A stretch of DNA of 34,904 nucleotides from an uncultured Clostridium sp. Lineage in GTDB: Bacteria; Bacillota_A; Clostridia; TANB77; CAG-508. The translations under genes were made by a program, and so were the position numbers. The notes under the pieces are model-generated. The model was not told the origin of the DNA, made no database searches, and saw only the letters and a list, made by a program, of their open reading frames with translations. Positions 13,699-22,592 of the stretch are shown piece by piece. Where the stretch lies: the NCBI GenBank assembly GCA_930980675.1, contig CAKNIU010000010.1, positions 1 through 34,904 of the forward strand, given 5' to 3'. Numbering within the stretch: the stretch's first letter is position 1; each line of letters opens with the position of its first letter.

Positions 13699-15132
13699 CT
13701 AGCAAATCGCAGTTGCAATTTCAAAAAATTTCATTCCATTTGATGCTTTGAGTAAAATTGCATCATTCTTTGTTTGTATTTCTTTTAATTTTTCTATTGC
13801 TTCATCATTATCTTTGCATTCTATAATTTGCTTAGCTTTAGATTTCTCAGCAATATATTTTGCTTCTTTTCCAATTGTTATTAAGATATCTATGCTTTCG
13901 TCAACTTCTTCCCCAACTTTTTCGTGTAGCTCTTTTGAATAATCTCCTAGCTCAAGCATATCTCCTAAAACTGCTATTTTTCTTTTATTTTTTATTTCTT
14001 TTAAATATATAATTGCAGCCTTCATAGAATCATAATTTGCATTATATGTGTCATTTATTACAGTAGCTCCAGCTTTGCTAGTTAATATTTCCATTCTTTT
14101 TTTAGTTAATTCTAAGTTTGCAATTCCGTTTATTATTTTTTCAGTTGGAACGTTTAAGTACTCTCCTACTGCAATTGCACAAAGGCTATTTAGTATAAAA
14201 TGCTCTCCACCTACTGGTACAGTAACTATTTTGTTATTTATACCTTCTTCTTTGGCTCTATTTATATCTTGTTTTAATGCCATATCTACATCTTGTTTTG
14301 ATGTGTAATTGCTTTCACATACAACCTTAAATTCACTTTTATCTTCAAAAGATTTTATATCTGTCGCCATGTATTTGCTTTTATTTTTTATTCCATAAGT
14401 AATTATATTGTATTTATCTTTGTTTTCATTCGCCCATTTATATAGCAAATCATTATCATTATTTATAACTACCGTATTCCCTTGCAAACCCTCTAATATT
14501 TCAAGTTTAGCTTTTAAAATATTCTCTCTTGAACCCAAGTTACCTATATGAGCAGTTCCTATATTTGTTATAACTGCAACCGTTGGCTTAGCTATATTTG
14601 TTAATTTTCTTATTTCTCCAAAATGGTTCATTCCCATTTCAACAACCATTGCTTCTTCATCTGTTAATCCAAGTATTGTAAGAGGAAGTCCTATTTCATT
14701 GTTGTAGTTCCCTTTTGTTTTTAAAGTATTATATTTTTGAGATACAACACTCGCAATTAAATCTTTTGTACTTGTTTTGCCTACACTTCCAGTAACGGCT
14801 ACTACTGGTATATTGTATTGAATTCTCTTGTATGTTGCTATTTCTTGCAATGCTTTTAGAGTATCTGGGACTTGTATAATTGTTACGTTACTTTTCTTAA
14901 TTTCATCATTCTCCTCTGCTGTAATATCTTTACTAACAATGCATACTTTTGCTCCATTATATATTGCATCAAAGCAAAAGTCATTTCCATCAAATTTTTC
15001 TCCTTTTAGTGCAACATATACATCCCCTTCTTTGACTTCTCTTGAATCTCTAACAAAGTGATTACAAGGTATTCTTTCATCTCCGTATAAAATTTTTCCA
15101 TTTGTTATTTTTACTATATCTTTAACTTTCAT
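13699..15132 (-). CDS. murF: UDP-MurNAc-tripeptide--D-Ala-D-Ala ligase
   Basis: Adds D-Ala-D-Ala to UDP-MurNAc-tripeptide, the last cytoplasmic step of the pentapeptide. The 477-residue Mur ligase has the N-terminal uridine-binding domain with RDSREVKEGD (28-37), the P-loop VTGSVGKTSTKD (113-124), and the C-terminal DTYNANYDSM and AVLGDMLELG segments, typical of MurF. AAGGA precedes the ATG. Immediately followed by ddl, which makes its dipeptide substrate. The gap to ypeB (100 bp) holds nothing recognisable. Confidence 0.96.
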   Translation of the reverse strand: MKVKDIVKITNGKILYGDERIPCNHFVRDSREVKEGDVYVALKGEKFDGNDFCFDAIYNGAKVCIVSKDITAEENDEIKKSNVTIIQVPDTLKALQEIATYKRIQYNIPVVAVTGSVGKTSTKDLIASVVSQKYNTLKTKGNYNNEIGLPLTILGLTDEEAMVVEMGMNHFGEIRKLTNIAKPTVAVITNIGTAHIGNLGSRENILKAKLEILEGLQGNTVVINNDNDLLYKWANENKDKYNIITYGIKNKSKYMATDIKSFEDKSEFKVVCESNYTSKQDVDMALKQDINRAKEEGINNKIVTVPVGGEHFILNSLCAIAVGEYLNVPTEKIINGIANLELTKKRMEILTSKAGATVINDTYNANYDSMKAAIIYLKEIKNKRKIAVLGDMLELGDYSKELHEKVGEEVDESIDILITIGKEAKYIAEKSKAKQIIECKDNDEAIEKLKEIQTKNDAILLKASNGMKFFEIATAIC

Positions 15133-15232
15133 TTTTACATCCTTAAAATAATTTTACCAACCTAATAAATTATTATTAAATTTGCGTTAATTATATGCCA
15201 ATAAGATGAAATTTACAAGTAGGAATTTTTCA

Positions 15233-16621
15233 CTACTCCGTCAAAGTTCCCTCTGGTGTATTTATTATCATCAAAATATCTTCTTCTTCGCCCGTTTCAG
15301 CATTTATATACACTATAAAATCATTGTCCGCAGTATTTCCTTTAAATTCATAGCAAAGCACTTCTGTGCCCCACTCTGTTGGTATAACTGCTAAGCCTGA
15401 TGAACTAACATTCAAATTTTGGTTAACTTTACTTCTAGCCTCTTCTAAAGTAATTTTTGCTTCTGATAGTTCTCTAGTATCTCTATGGCAATTCAAATAT
15501 CCTGTAGACTCAATTCCTAATACTTCACCATTATCTAAAGCAATTTTTACTTTTACCAAATCCGGATACATAGTAATTCCATCCTGTTCATACGCATAGT
15601 TCACAGTTAATACACCACCATTGTTCATATAATATGTTGCTTTCATATTTTTAAATTCTTTGCTTTCAAGAAATTCTTTACCTTTTGCCACAGCATCTTC
15701 ACTTGATATAGATTCATTTATTATATCTCTGTTTGAATTCATAAACACAACATGTCCGCCTTTTATTGATACAGCTATTGTAAATGTTTCTTCTTCTCCT
15801 ACTTTTGCGGTGAAACTATAACATTCAATATTTCCATTTTGGCTTTGACCATTAGATGTTATTTCTGTAATTCTATCATTTCCTATAAAATCTTTTGCTA
15901 TTTCCAGTGCTTTTGCTTCATCTATTTCATCTCCTGTAAGTCCAACTCTTTCAGGATTTGTCATATGGTTTGAAAAAGCTCCATCATAAATTAAACCTGC
16001 ATATTCGTGTAAATCTTCTACCATACTTCCAAAGCTACTTTGAGATAAATTACTTGCTTCTTGAGTCAAAGCTTCTCCTCCAGCTTTTTCTAATTCTCCC
16101 CATTTAATGTTACCAGAATATAAATCAATTTCTAATTGATTTAAAGTATCTTTTAGTGAGCCACAGTATTGGTGCAAACTTGTTAAATTATCTAAATCTT
16201 CTTGGCTTAAGTCTTCTCCTCCAATTGTTTTATTTGCCAATGTATAACTATAATCTGAAACTTGATTTAAAAACTTTTGTGCTGTTTCTAATTCTTGAGT
16301 TCCTATTGGAAGTCTTGCTAAATAAGATTCTGCCAAACCAGAATTTCTCCAAATATTTGTTAAAGTTTCTGCACCATGTTTACTGCTATTTGTGATTGTT
16401 GATTTTGCTAGCAATACCTCTGTTTGATTAACATATTCAACCAATTGATAAAATGCGTTATTGTAACTGTTTTCTGCCAACCCCCTATACTCTAATTGCT
16501 TTTTAAAAATAACAACTCCAAGCACAACTATGATTGCAACTAAAGTAACAACCAAAGTAAGCATTTTTCTGTCTCTTAACCTATCTTTAAAATCATAAAT
16601 TTTATCTTTAATTTTACTCAT
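15233..16621 (-). CDS. ypeB: Spore germination protein YpeB
   Basis: In Bacillus, YpeB is needed for the cortex-lytic enzyme SleB to be placed and kept stable in the spore. An N-terminal membrane anchor (LTLVVTLVAIIVVLGVVIF) is followed by the YpeB-typical region with YNNAFYQLVEYVN and LLAKSTITN. Three PepSY-like repeats follow, opening near DEIDEAKALEIAKDFI, SEDAVAKGKEFLESKEF and ITLEEARSKVNQNL. The frame is open to 16657, but the ATG at 16621 has AAAGGA at the right distance and removes an unlikely basic extension (462 residues). sleB, normally just upstream, is absent here; a divergently transcribed glycosyltransferase takes its place. Confidence 0.88.
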   Translation of the reverse strand: MSKIKDKIYDFKDRLRDRKMLTLVVTLVAIIVVLGVVIFKKQLEYRGLAENSYNNAFYQLVEYVNQTEVLLAKSTITNSSKHGAETLTNIWRNSGLAESYLARLPIGTQELETAQKFLNQVSDYSYTLANKTIGGEDLSQEDLDNLTSLHQYCGSLKDTLNQLEIDLYSGNIKWGELEKAGGEALTQEASNLSQSSFGSMVEDLHEYAGLIYDGAFSNHMTNPERVGLTGDEIDEAKALEIAKDFIGNDRITEITSNGQSQNGNIECYSFTAKVGEEETFTIAVSIKGGHVVFMNSNRDIINESISSEDAVAKGKEFLESKEFKNMKATYYMNNGGVLTVNYAYEQDGITMYPDLVKVKIALDNGEVLGIESTGYLNCHRDTRELSEAKITLEEARSKVNQNLNVSSSGLAVIPTEWGTEVLCYEFKGNTADNDFIVYINAETGEEEDILMIINTPEGTLTE

Positions 16622-16750
16622 ACAAATTATCCTTTCTTTTTTCATATTTTTAACCAAATTTTATAAAATATTCAATTGATTTATTTCATATATTGTGGTA
16701 TAAAGATTTTGTGAATTTATTAATTTAAAATTTAGATTTTACTAAACATG

Positions 16751-16792
16751 AAAGGAGTCGTTCGTATAAATATTATACGAAAATTTCATATG
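16751..16792 (+). promoter_or_regulatory. Hairpin between ribosome binding site and start codon
   Basis: AAAGGAG (16751-16757) is 32 nt from the likely ATG at 16790. Between them TTCGTATAA (16761-16769) and TTATACGAA (16773-16781) form a perfect 9-bp hairpin with a 3-nt loop. Folding would cut the effective spacing to about 11 nt. It could instead be a DNA operator. Confidence 0.55.
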
Positions 16793-17914
16793 AAGATTTT
16801 AATTTTTTATGCATCTTATGGTGGTGGTCATTTATCTGCTGCCAAATCTATAAAGCAATATTTAGATGAGAACTACAAAAACGTTAAAACTAAAATGATT
16901 GATTGTGTAGAATATATAAATAAAGGCTTAAATACAATTACAACCTTTGCTTATAAAGAAATGGCAAAGAAAGCGCCTTGGGCTTGGGGCGAAATATATG
17001 ACCATTCTCAAAAAGGTGCAATGTCACATATAAGTAGTGGTGCAAATAAATTTATGTCTATTAAGTTAAACAAATTATTTGAAGAATTTAAACCAGACAT
17101 TGTTATTTCCACCCATCCTTTTGCAAGTCAAATGACGGCTTATTTAAAAGAAAGAGGTAAAACAAATTGTGTTTTAGCTAGTGTTATGACAGATTTTGCA
17201 TCACATGACCAATGGCTAGTTGGTAGTAAATATATAGACCATATTTTTGTTTCTCACGAAGGTATGAAAAAAGATATAGTTGCCAAAGGCATACCTGCTA
17301 GCAAAATACATGCAACTGGTATTCCACTTTCTAATAGATTTTTAGAGCATTTTAACAGAAAAGAAATTAAAGCTTCTTTTGATTTAGATTATAAGAAAAA
17401 GACTATATTATTTTTTGGTGGTGGTGAATTTGGCTTAGGCAAAGAAAAAACGCTAAAAATTTTAAAAGCATTTATAGACAATATTCACGACGAGTACCAA
17501 ATAATTGCCATTTCAGGTAAAAATGAAAAAATGCAAGCCCAATTTGAGGAATTGGTTGGAAATAATCCAAATGTACAGGTTTATGGATATACAAATGAAG
17601 TTCCTGAACTTATGAGCATTTCTGACTTAGTCGTAACTAAACCTGGTGGTTTAACTATAACAGAGTCTTTAGCTTCTGGTCTACCTATTGTGGTTATTAA
17701 TCCAATACCAGGGCAAGAAGTTGAAAATGCTGAATTTTTAGAGAAAAAAGGTGTTGCCATTTGGATACGAAAGACTGAAAATCCTGATGAGGCTGTAAAA
17801 GAATTATTAGAAAATCCTGAGCAAATAAAACATATGAAAATACGCTCTAAATTAATGGCAAAAAAGAATTCTACAAGAGACATTTGTAAAATAATAATGG
17901 ATGATAAAAATTAA
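16790..17914 (+). CDS. GT28/MGDG-synthase-type diacylglycerol glycosyltransferase (UgtP-like)
   Basis: Likely transfers a hexose from a UDP-sugar to diacylglycerol at the inner membrane face, making glycolipids. The N-terminus KILIFYASYGGGHLSAAKSI is the MGDG synthase/UgtP lipid-binding loop. The GT-B C-terminal half has LFFGGGEFG and the nucleotide-sugar site KPGGLTITESLASGLP followed by NPIPGQEVENAEFL. An in-frame ATG at 16748 lacks a ribosome binding site, so I use the ATG at 16790 (374 residues). Donor sugar (UDP-glucose or UDP-galactose) cannot be fixed. pgm and the pyrophosphorylase at 26530-29709 could supply the donor. It is divergent from ypeB and ends in a strong terminator. Confidence 0.88.
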   Translation: MKILIFYASYGGGHLSAAKSIKQYLDENYKNVKTKMIDCVEYINKGLNTITTFAYKEMAKKAPWAWGEIYDHSQKGAMSHISSGANKFMSIKLNKLFEEFKPDIVISTHPFASQMTAYLKERGKTNCVLASVMTDFASHDQWLVGSKYIDHIFVSHEGMKKDIVAKGIPASKIHATGIPLSNRFLEHFNRKEIKASFDLDYKKKTILFFGGGEFGLGKEKTLKILKAFIDNIHDEYQIIAISGKNEKMQAQFEELVGNNPNVQVYGYTNEVPELMSISDLVVTKPGGLTITESLASGLPIVVINPIPGQEVENAEFLEKKGVAIWIRKTENPDEAVKELLENPEQIKHMKIRSKLMAKKNSTRDICKIIMDDKN

Positions 17915-17920
17915 AATAAA

Positions 17921-18015
17921 TACAGTTCAGTAAAGATATATAATCTAATATAAAAGTTTCAATATATTAATGTATATTGAAACTTTTTTAGTTAAATAAC
18001 AATTACTGAACTGTA
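17921..18015. repeat. Nested 95-bp inverted-repeat unit between convergent genes
   Basis: TACAGTTCAGTAA (17921-17933) and TTACTGAACTGTA (18003-18015) are a perfect 13-bp inverted repeat, 69 bp apart. They enclose a second perfect 14-bp hairpin (17953-17986). The outer repeat is not needed for termination, so this may be a small MITE-like insertion carrying a terminator. Confidence 0.7.
17953..17989. terminator. Bidirectional terminator between glycosyltransferase and recR
   Basis: AAAGTTTCAATATA (17953-17966) and TATATTGAAACTTT (17973-17986) form a perfect 14-bp stem with a 6-nt loop. An A-run precedes it and Ts follow, so it can stop both the plus-strand glycosyltransferase and the minus-strand recR transcripts. 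Confidence 0.88.
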
Positions 18016-18027
18016 GCTATTTTAATT

Positions 18028-18630
18028 TTATAAATCCACTCTTCCTTCAAGAGCTCTTCCTAAAGTAAACTCATCTGTATATTCAATATCTCCTCCAACA
18101 GGAATGCCATGAGCTATTCTTGTAACCTTTATTCCCATTGGCTTGATAAGCTTTGCAATATACATTGAAGTTGCCTCGCCTTCAACTCTAGGATTTGTAG
18201 CTAAAATTACTTCTTTTACTGTTCCATCCATAAGTCTTGATAATAGTTCTTTAATTTTTATATCATCTGGTCCTATTCCATCCATTGGCGAAATAGAGCC
18301 ATGAAGTACATGGTAAAGACCTTTGAATTCGTGTGTTTTTTCCATAGCTACTACATCTTTAACATCTTCAACAACACAAATTTTGCTTTGATCACGCTTA
18401 GGGTCTGAACATATTGGACATGGGTCAGTATCTGAAATATTAAAACATTTAGAGCAAAACTTCAAATTCTTTTTTGCTTCTTGTATGCTTTGTATAAATT
18501 TATTTGTTTCTTCTTCACTCGAATTTAAAATATAAAATGCAAGCCTTACTGCTGATTTTTCTCCTATACTTGGTAACTTTTGAAATGCTTCTATTAATTT
18601 TTCTATTGATGGTGAATAATATGATGCCAT
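18028..18630 (-). CDS. recR: Recombination mediator RecR
   Basis: Works with RecO and RecF to load RecA on gapped DNA. The 200-residue protein has an N-terminal helix-hairpin-helix region ([17 protein letters not shown]), a C4 zinc finger C59-x2-C62-x8-C71-x2-C74, and a Toprim domain starting at [10 protein letters not shown] with the GPDDI region and [12 protein letters not shown]. Walker-like [13 protein letters not shown] and the C-terminal LGRALEGR are conserved. There is no clear ribosome binding site; the ATG follows the ybaB stop by one base, so translation is probably coupled. Confidence 0.96.
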   Translation of the reverse strand: MASYYSPSIEKLIEAFQKLPSIGEKSAVRLAFYILNSSEEETNKFIQSIQEAKKNLKFCSKCFNISDTDPCPICSDPKRDQSKICVVEDVKDVVAMEKTHEFKGLYHVLHGSISPMDGIGPDDIKIKELLSRLMDGTVKEVILATNPRVEGEATSMYIAKLIKPMGIKVTRIAHGIPVGGDIEYTDEFTLGRALEGRVDL

Positions 18631-18631
18631 A

Positions 18632-18964
18632 CTATTTTAATCCTGGAATATTATATTTACCAAGCTCTTTTGCTTGAGCGTCATCAACTTTTTTAAGTGC
18701 ATCATTAACACAAGTTAAAATTAAATCTTGTAGCATTTCAACATCATCAGGATCAACAACGTCCTTTTGAATTTTTATTTCCATTAACTCTTTACTTCCA
18801 TTTACCTTTGCATAAACAGCCCCTCCACCTGTTGTACTTTCAAATGTTTGACTTGCTAAATTTTCTTGAGATTTTTCCATTTCCTCTTGCATTTTTTTTG
18901 CTTGTTTCATGATTTGGTTCATATTTATACCACCAAATCCACCTGGGAATCCTCCTCTTGCCAT
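18632..18964 (-). CDS. ybaB: YbaB/EbfC nucleoid-associated protein
   Basis: A 110-residue DNA-binding protein of the YbaB/EbfC family, found almost always between dnaX and recR. The Gly/Phe-rich N-terminus ([11 protein letters not shown]) is followed by [19 protein letters not shown], an amphipathic helix typical of the family, and by [20 protein letters not shown]. The dimer grips DNA with its helical arms; the exact cellular role is unsettled. GAGGAG precedes the ATG. It is coupled to recR (1-nt gap). Confidence 0.95.
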   Translation of the reverse strand: MARGGFPGGFGGINMNQIMKQAKKMQEEMEKSQENLASQTFESTTGGGAVYAKVNGSKELMEIKIQKDVVDPDDVEMLQDLILTCVNDALKKVDDAQAKELGKYNIPGLK

Positions 18965-19086
18965 TTTTAATTTCTCCTCATAAATAAATTTAGGTTTTAA
19001 GGATAACCTATAACCATTAATAAATTATTTTGTCGTTCAAAAATCAATATTCTATTACTCAAATATCAATAACATATTTATTGCTT

Positions 19087-20751
19087 TTAGTCAATATAAT
19101 TAATATTTATTCCCAAATCCAGTTTATTTTCTGAATTTAACTCTTTTTTATTCTCCTGCCTATCTAATATTTTTATTCTCATATCTTTTCCGCATTCCAT
19201 TGATACCAATCTTTTAAGCTCATTCATATTTTCCGGTCTCTCTATTACAGCTCTACCAAAACTGTTTAATCCATTTGCAAACTGTATTCCAACTGTCATA
19301 TCATCTAACATTACTGCACTTGTATTATTTAAATTAGAAAATAGCATTGCTTTTCTTTCTTCTTTTAATTTATTTATTACATTTGGCCAAAAATTTCCGC
19401 CTGATGCGCTTTTGGTCTCTGCTTCATTTGACAAATTTTTTTCTGCACTTGGATTGACATTTGAAGAAAAATTATTTGCAATTTTACCGGAATTTTGAGC
19501 ATGGTTATTCACATTTTGTGAAGAAGTTGTGGATACAGTACTTCTATTTTGTACTCCTCCTGTCGTTCCACTTCCAATTTTAGTAGACCCACCATTTGAA
19601 TTAGGCATACTAAAATTTCCTGTAGCCAATTTTTCCTCTAAAGCCTCAACTCTTTCAGCTAAAGATATGTTTTCCTTACTGCAAAGCCTCATTATGCCTA
19701 CTTGGAATATTATATTTTTCTGTGATGACCATTTAAGTTCATTTTCTAAGTCAGACAAAGAATATATTATTTGAAGTAATCTATCCTTACTAACATCTTT
19801 AGTTAGTTCCTGTATTACTTTTTTATCTTCTTCTGAATAAATATTTGATACATTATTGGTTGTTTTTAATATCATAATATCTCTAATATATTTTATAATT
19901 TCCCATAAGAAGTTGGTCAAATCTTTGCCTTCAAGAATTATATTATTAGATATTTTCAGGCTACTATTTACATCATATTCTAAAATGGCTTTAGTAATTC
20001 CTGAAATATATTCTAGTTTAGGTATTCCAACCAACTCTTTAACTTTTTGTTCTGTAATATTATTATCTTCGCCTTGAGAGCATCTTTCAAGTATAGATAA
20101 TGCATCTCTCATAGCTCCCTCAGAAAGTTCTGCTATAAGATTCAATGCATCCGCCGAATACTCTATGTTGCACTCTTTGCAAACCTTTTCCAAATTCTTT
20201 GTAATATCTAATTCAGATATTTTCTTAAAATCAAATCTCTGACATCTTGAAAGTATAGTGGCAGGTAATTTTTGTGGCTCTGTTGTTGCTAATATAAATT
20301 TAACATGTTTTGGTGGTTCTTCTAGTGTTTTAAGCAATGCATTAAAAGCACCAGGTGAAAGCATGTGAACCTCGTCAATAATATATACTCTATATTTTGC
20401 AACAGTAGGTAAAAAATTGACCTCATCACGAATTGCTCTTATATCGTCAACACTATTATTAGAGGCTGCATCCATTTCAACAATATCTGTAAGAGAACCA
20501 TCCAGTGCCGCCTTGCAAATACTACATTCATTACAAGGTTCACCATTTTGTGGATTTAAGCAATTAACCGCTCTAGCCAAAACCTTTGCAGAAGTAGTTT
20601 TTCCACAACCTCTACACCCAGTAAAAAGATAAGCATGACCAACTCTATCAGCTATTACTTGATTTTTTAAAGTTGTAGTTATATGTTCTTGTCCAACAAT
20701 GTCTTTAAAAGTTGTAGGTCTAAATCTTCTATATAAAGCTGTATATTCCAT
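19087..20751 (-). CDS. dnaX: DNA polymerase III subunits gamma/tau
   Basis: Clamp-loader ATPase that opens and loads the beta sliding clamp. The 554-residue protein has Walker A GCRGCGKT (45-52), the zinc module C64, C73, C76, C79, Walker B/DExx IIDEVHML (124-131), and sensor 1 ATTEPQKLPATILSRCQRF. A Ser/Asn/Gly/Thr-rich low-complexity linker around 380-430 separates the AAA+ part from a C-terminal tau-like domain. I see no obvious A-run slippage site for making gamma. AAAGGG lies 7 nt before the ATG. It is preceded by the SRP RNA gene and followed by ybaB-recR, the classic clostridial order. Confidence 0.97.
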   Translation of the reverse strand: MEYTALYRRFRPTTFKDIVGQEHITTTLKNQVIADRVGHAYLFTGCRGCGKTTSAKVLARAVNCLNPQNGEPCNECSICKAALDGSLTDIVEMDAASNNSVDDIRAIRDEVNFLPTVAKYRVYIIDEVHMLSPGAFNALLKTLEEPPKHVKFILATTEPQKLPATILSRCQRFDFKKISELDITKNLEKVCKECNIEYSADALNLIAELSEGAMRDALSILERCSQGEDNNITEQKVKELVGIPKLEYISGITKAILEYDVNSSLKISNNIILEGKDLTNFLWEIIKYIRDIMILKTTNNVSNIYSEEDKKVIQELTKDVSKDRLLQIIYSLSDLENELKWSSQKNIIFQVGIMRLCSKENISLAERVEALEEKLATGNFSMPNSNGGSTKIGSGTTGGVQNRSTVSTTSSQNVNNHAQNSGKIANNFSSNVNPSAEKNLSNEAETKSASGGNFWPNVINKLKEERKAMLFSNLNNTSAVMLDDMTVGIQFANGLNSFGRAVIERPENMNELKRLVSMECGKDMRIKILDRQENKKELNSENKLDLGININYID

Positions 20752-20846
20752 ATTATTACCCTTTCCGCCTAAGCTAAAAGGCTTTAATTTATTTAATCCT
20801 CATACCCTATTTATTTGGTAGGTACAAAGCATTTTTATTTTAAATA

Positions 20847-20864
20847 AAGGTATAAAAACCTTTC
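20847..20864 (-). terminator. Probable terminator of the SRP RNA
   Basis: AAAGG and CCTTT (plus-strand AAAGGTATAAAAACCTTT) form a short stem just beyond the SRP RNA 3' end. T-rich but interrupted sequence follows on the minus strand. It is weak, so some readthrough into dnaX is possible. Confidence 0.45.
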
Positions 20865-20867
20865 TTC

Positions 20868-20960
20868 ATAGAGGATACTCCCACATAAAAGAATCTACTT
20901 ATTGCTGCTACCTTCCGGTCCTGACAAGATTCATAGCCTTTTATTGAGAATATCCTCTAT
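20868..20960 (-). ncRNA. ffs: Signal recognition particle RNA (small bacterial type)
   Basis: The minus strand carries the invariant SRP helix-8 core GGACCGGAAGGTAGCAGC (20921-20904), with the GGAA tetraloop and the symmetric/asymmetric loops that bind Ffh. The ends ATAGAGGATA (20960-20951) and TATCCTCTAT (20877-20868) pair over 10 bp, giving a ~93-nt hairpin of the short form. The RNA targets ribosomes with Ffh to the membrane. The exact mature ends are uncertain; transcription probably begins near 20980. Location just upstream of dnaX is standard. Confidence 0.95.
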
Positions 20961-20986
20961 AAAGAAACATTCTCATACCCTTATGC

Positions 20987-21015
20987 ATTATATATTATTT
21001 TAAAAATAATATCAA
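20987..21015 (-). promoter_or_regulatory. Promoter of the SRP RNA
   Basis: On the minus strand TTGATA (21015-21010), 17-bp spacer, TATAAT (20992-20987). Transcription would begin at about 20980, roughly 20 nt ahead of the paired 5' end of the SRP hairpin. Confidence 0.8.
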
Positions 21016-21133
21016 GTATCTATTATCAAAATTTTCCGATACTTCTTGACACTAATTTATCAAATTTTTGAATAGGATATGACCATAATTTAAAAGATTT
21101 TCAAACTGTCATCAAACTAAAAAATTGTAAAGT

Positions 21134-21883
21134 CTATTGTATCGTCTCTCTTTTAAATACAATATTTGAACAATTCTTCTCGTCAAGCTGTGATGTGCCT
21201 TCTATTAATATATCTCCAACTGGCAATTCTAAATTAACTCTTCCTCTATATGTTGCAATATTTGTGTCTATTACAATATCAAATGAAATACTATATTTTA
21301 AATCTTCAATAGACACACCCGTTTTATTAATCAAAGTGCCATTATGTGCTATTTCTGCATCATCATTTGAAATATATTCTCCAACCTCTGTATTTGCAGC
21401 TCTAAAAAGTACGTTTCCCCCTTGACTAGATACTTCTAAAGTCTTAGTATTACTGTTTTTTGCTCCATTATATGTAAGAACTCTATTTATTAAATATTCA
21501 TCATCAAAAGTAAATAACCCTCCATCTGTACTATTTGGCATATATATTCTAGTATTACCTACCTGTGGTTCAGTGAATGAAAAGTTTTCTAAACTTATAC
21601 TCTCAATATATGCATTTTTATTATAATTTTCATTTTTTTCAATATGCAAATAAATATCGTTATATTGCATAATATCCAAATTCCATTTATAATTTTGGGG
21701 ATTCTCGGACTTGGTAATCCCTTCTGCACTACTTACAACAATTATTTCTGATAAATTAAATGGCATATTGGTTTCGCCTTCCTGGCTATACTTGAGCATT
21801 ATAGTTATCGCTACACCAAATGTAACAATAATTATTGCAAGAGTTACAGCCAATTTTAACTTTTCTTTTTTATCTTTTTCCAT
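21134..21883 (-). CDS. Unknown membrane-anchored extracytoplasmic protein
   Basis: I do not recognise a domain. The 249-residue protein has a basic cytoplasmic start (MEKDKKEKLK), one membrane span at about 11-30 (LAVTLAIIIVTFGVAITIML) and a ~215-residue outer part rich in Asn, Ser and Thr that looks beta-stranded (for example ISLENFSFTEPQVGNTRIYM). There is no lipobox and no cleavable signal motif, so it probably stays as a signal anchor. It sits between the SRP RNA and tRNA-Ser, a position where most clostridia have no gene. The ribosome binding site AAAGGA is rather far from the ATG (about 14 nt). Confidence 0.7.
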   Translation of the reverse strand: MEKDKKEKLKLAVTLAIIIVTFGVAITIMLKYSQEGETNMPFNLSEIIVVSSAEGITKSENPQNYKWNLDIMQYNDIYLHIEKNENYNKNAYIESISLENFSFTEPQVGNTRIYMPNSTDGGLFTFDDEYLINRVLTYNGAKNSNTKTLEVSSQGGNVLFRAANTEVGEYISNDDAEIAHNGTLINKTGVSIEDLKYSISFDIVIDTNIATYRGRVNLELPVGDILIEGTSQLDEKNCSNIVFKRETIQ

Positions 21884-21986
21884 TATATAAATTTCATCCT
21901 TTCGCTATTACATGATTGTAAAACAATTTGTATTATTCAAATTATTTAAATTATACATCCTTATTATTAAATTGCTATTTTAATAA

Positions 21987-22078
21987 TGGCGAAGAGAGTG
22001 GGATTCGAACCCACGAGCCACTAGATGTGACCACCTGCTTTCGAGGCAGTTCCGTTATGACCACTTCGGTATCTCTTC
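21987..22078 (-). tRNA. tRNA-Ser (anticodon CGA)
   Basis: The 92-nt gene has acceptor strands GAAGAGA and TCTCTTC, discriminator G and an encoded CCA. The anticodon stem CTGC/GCAG closes the 7-nt loop CTCGAAA with anticodon CGA, reading UCG. A long variable arm follows, as in class II tRNA-Ser, and the T arm contains GGTTCGAATCC. It lies just upstream of the SRP RNA/dnaX region and downstream of tadA. Confidence 0.95.
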
Positions 22079-22127
22079 AGATTATGGCATAAAAAACATG
22101 TTATTATATGAATCATAGGAATGTAGA

Positions 22128-22592
22128 CTATTTATTGCCTTTTATTATGCGAAGATTTTTAAAAAAATCTTTTAGAATTTTCTCACATTCTACCTGGCAA
22201 ATACCATACTCTACATTAACTTTATGATTAAATTTAAAATCTTCTAACAGGTTTAAAACCGATCCACAAGCTCCAGTCTTTTCATCCATAGCTCCAATAT
22301 ATACTTTATGAATTCTAGACTGGATTAGTGCTCCAGCACACATGCTGCATGGCTCTAATGTCACATACATATCACAATCATATAATCTCCATGATTTTAA
22401 TTTTTTTGCTGCTCTTTGTATTGCCAATATCTCTGCATGTTTTGTGCTATCTTGCATTTTTTCTTTCTCATTATACGCTTTGGCTATCACTTTACCATCC
22501 TTAACAATAATAGCACCTACTGGAATCTCTAATTCATCATATGCCTTTTGTGCTTCTTTTAATGCTAACTTCATATAATCTTCTTTTTCCAC
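22128..22592 (-). CDS. tadA: tRNA-specific adenosine deaminase
   Basis: Deaminates A34 to inosine in tRNA-Arg(ACG). The 154-residue CDA-fold protein has the zinc site HAE (52-54, with H52 ligand and E54 catalytic) and PCSMC (C82, C85). IPVGAIIV at 23-30 and the C-terminal helix match TadA. The start is a GTG with AAAGGG about 8 nt upstream. It is followed by tRNA-Ser. Other cytidine deaminases are less likely given the PCSMCAGALI form and the location. Confidence 0.95.
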   Translation of the reverse strand: MEKEDYMKLALKEAQKAYDELEIPVGAIIVKDGKVIAKAYNEKEKMQDSTKHAEILAIQRAAKKLKSWRLYDCDMYVTLEPCSMCAGALIQSRIHKVYIGAMDEKTGACGSVLNLLEDFKFNHKVNVEYGICQVECEKILKDFFKNLRIIKGNK

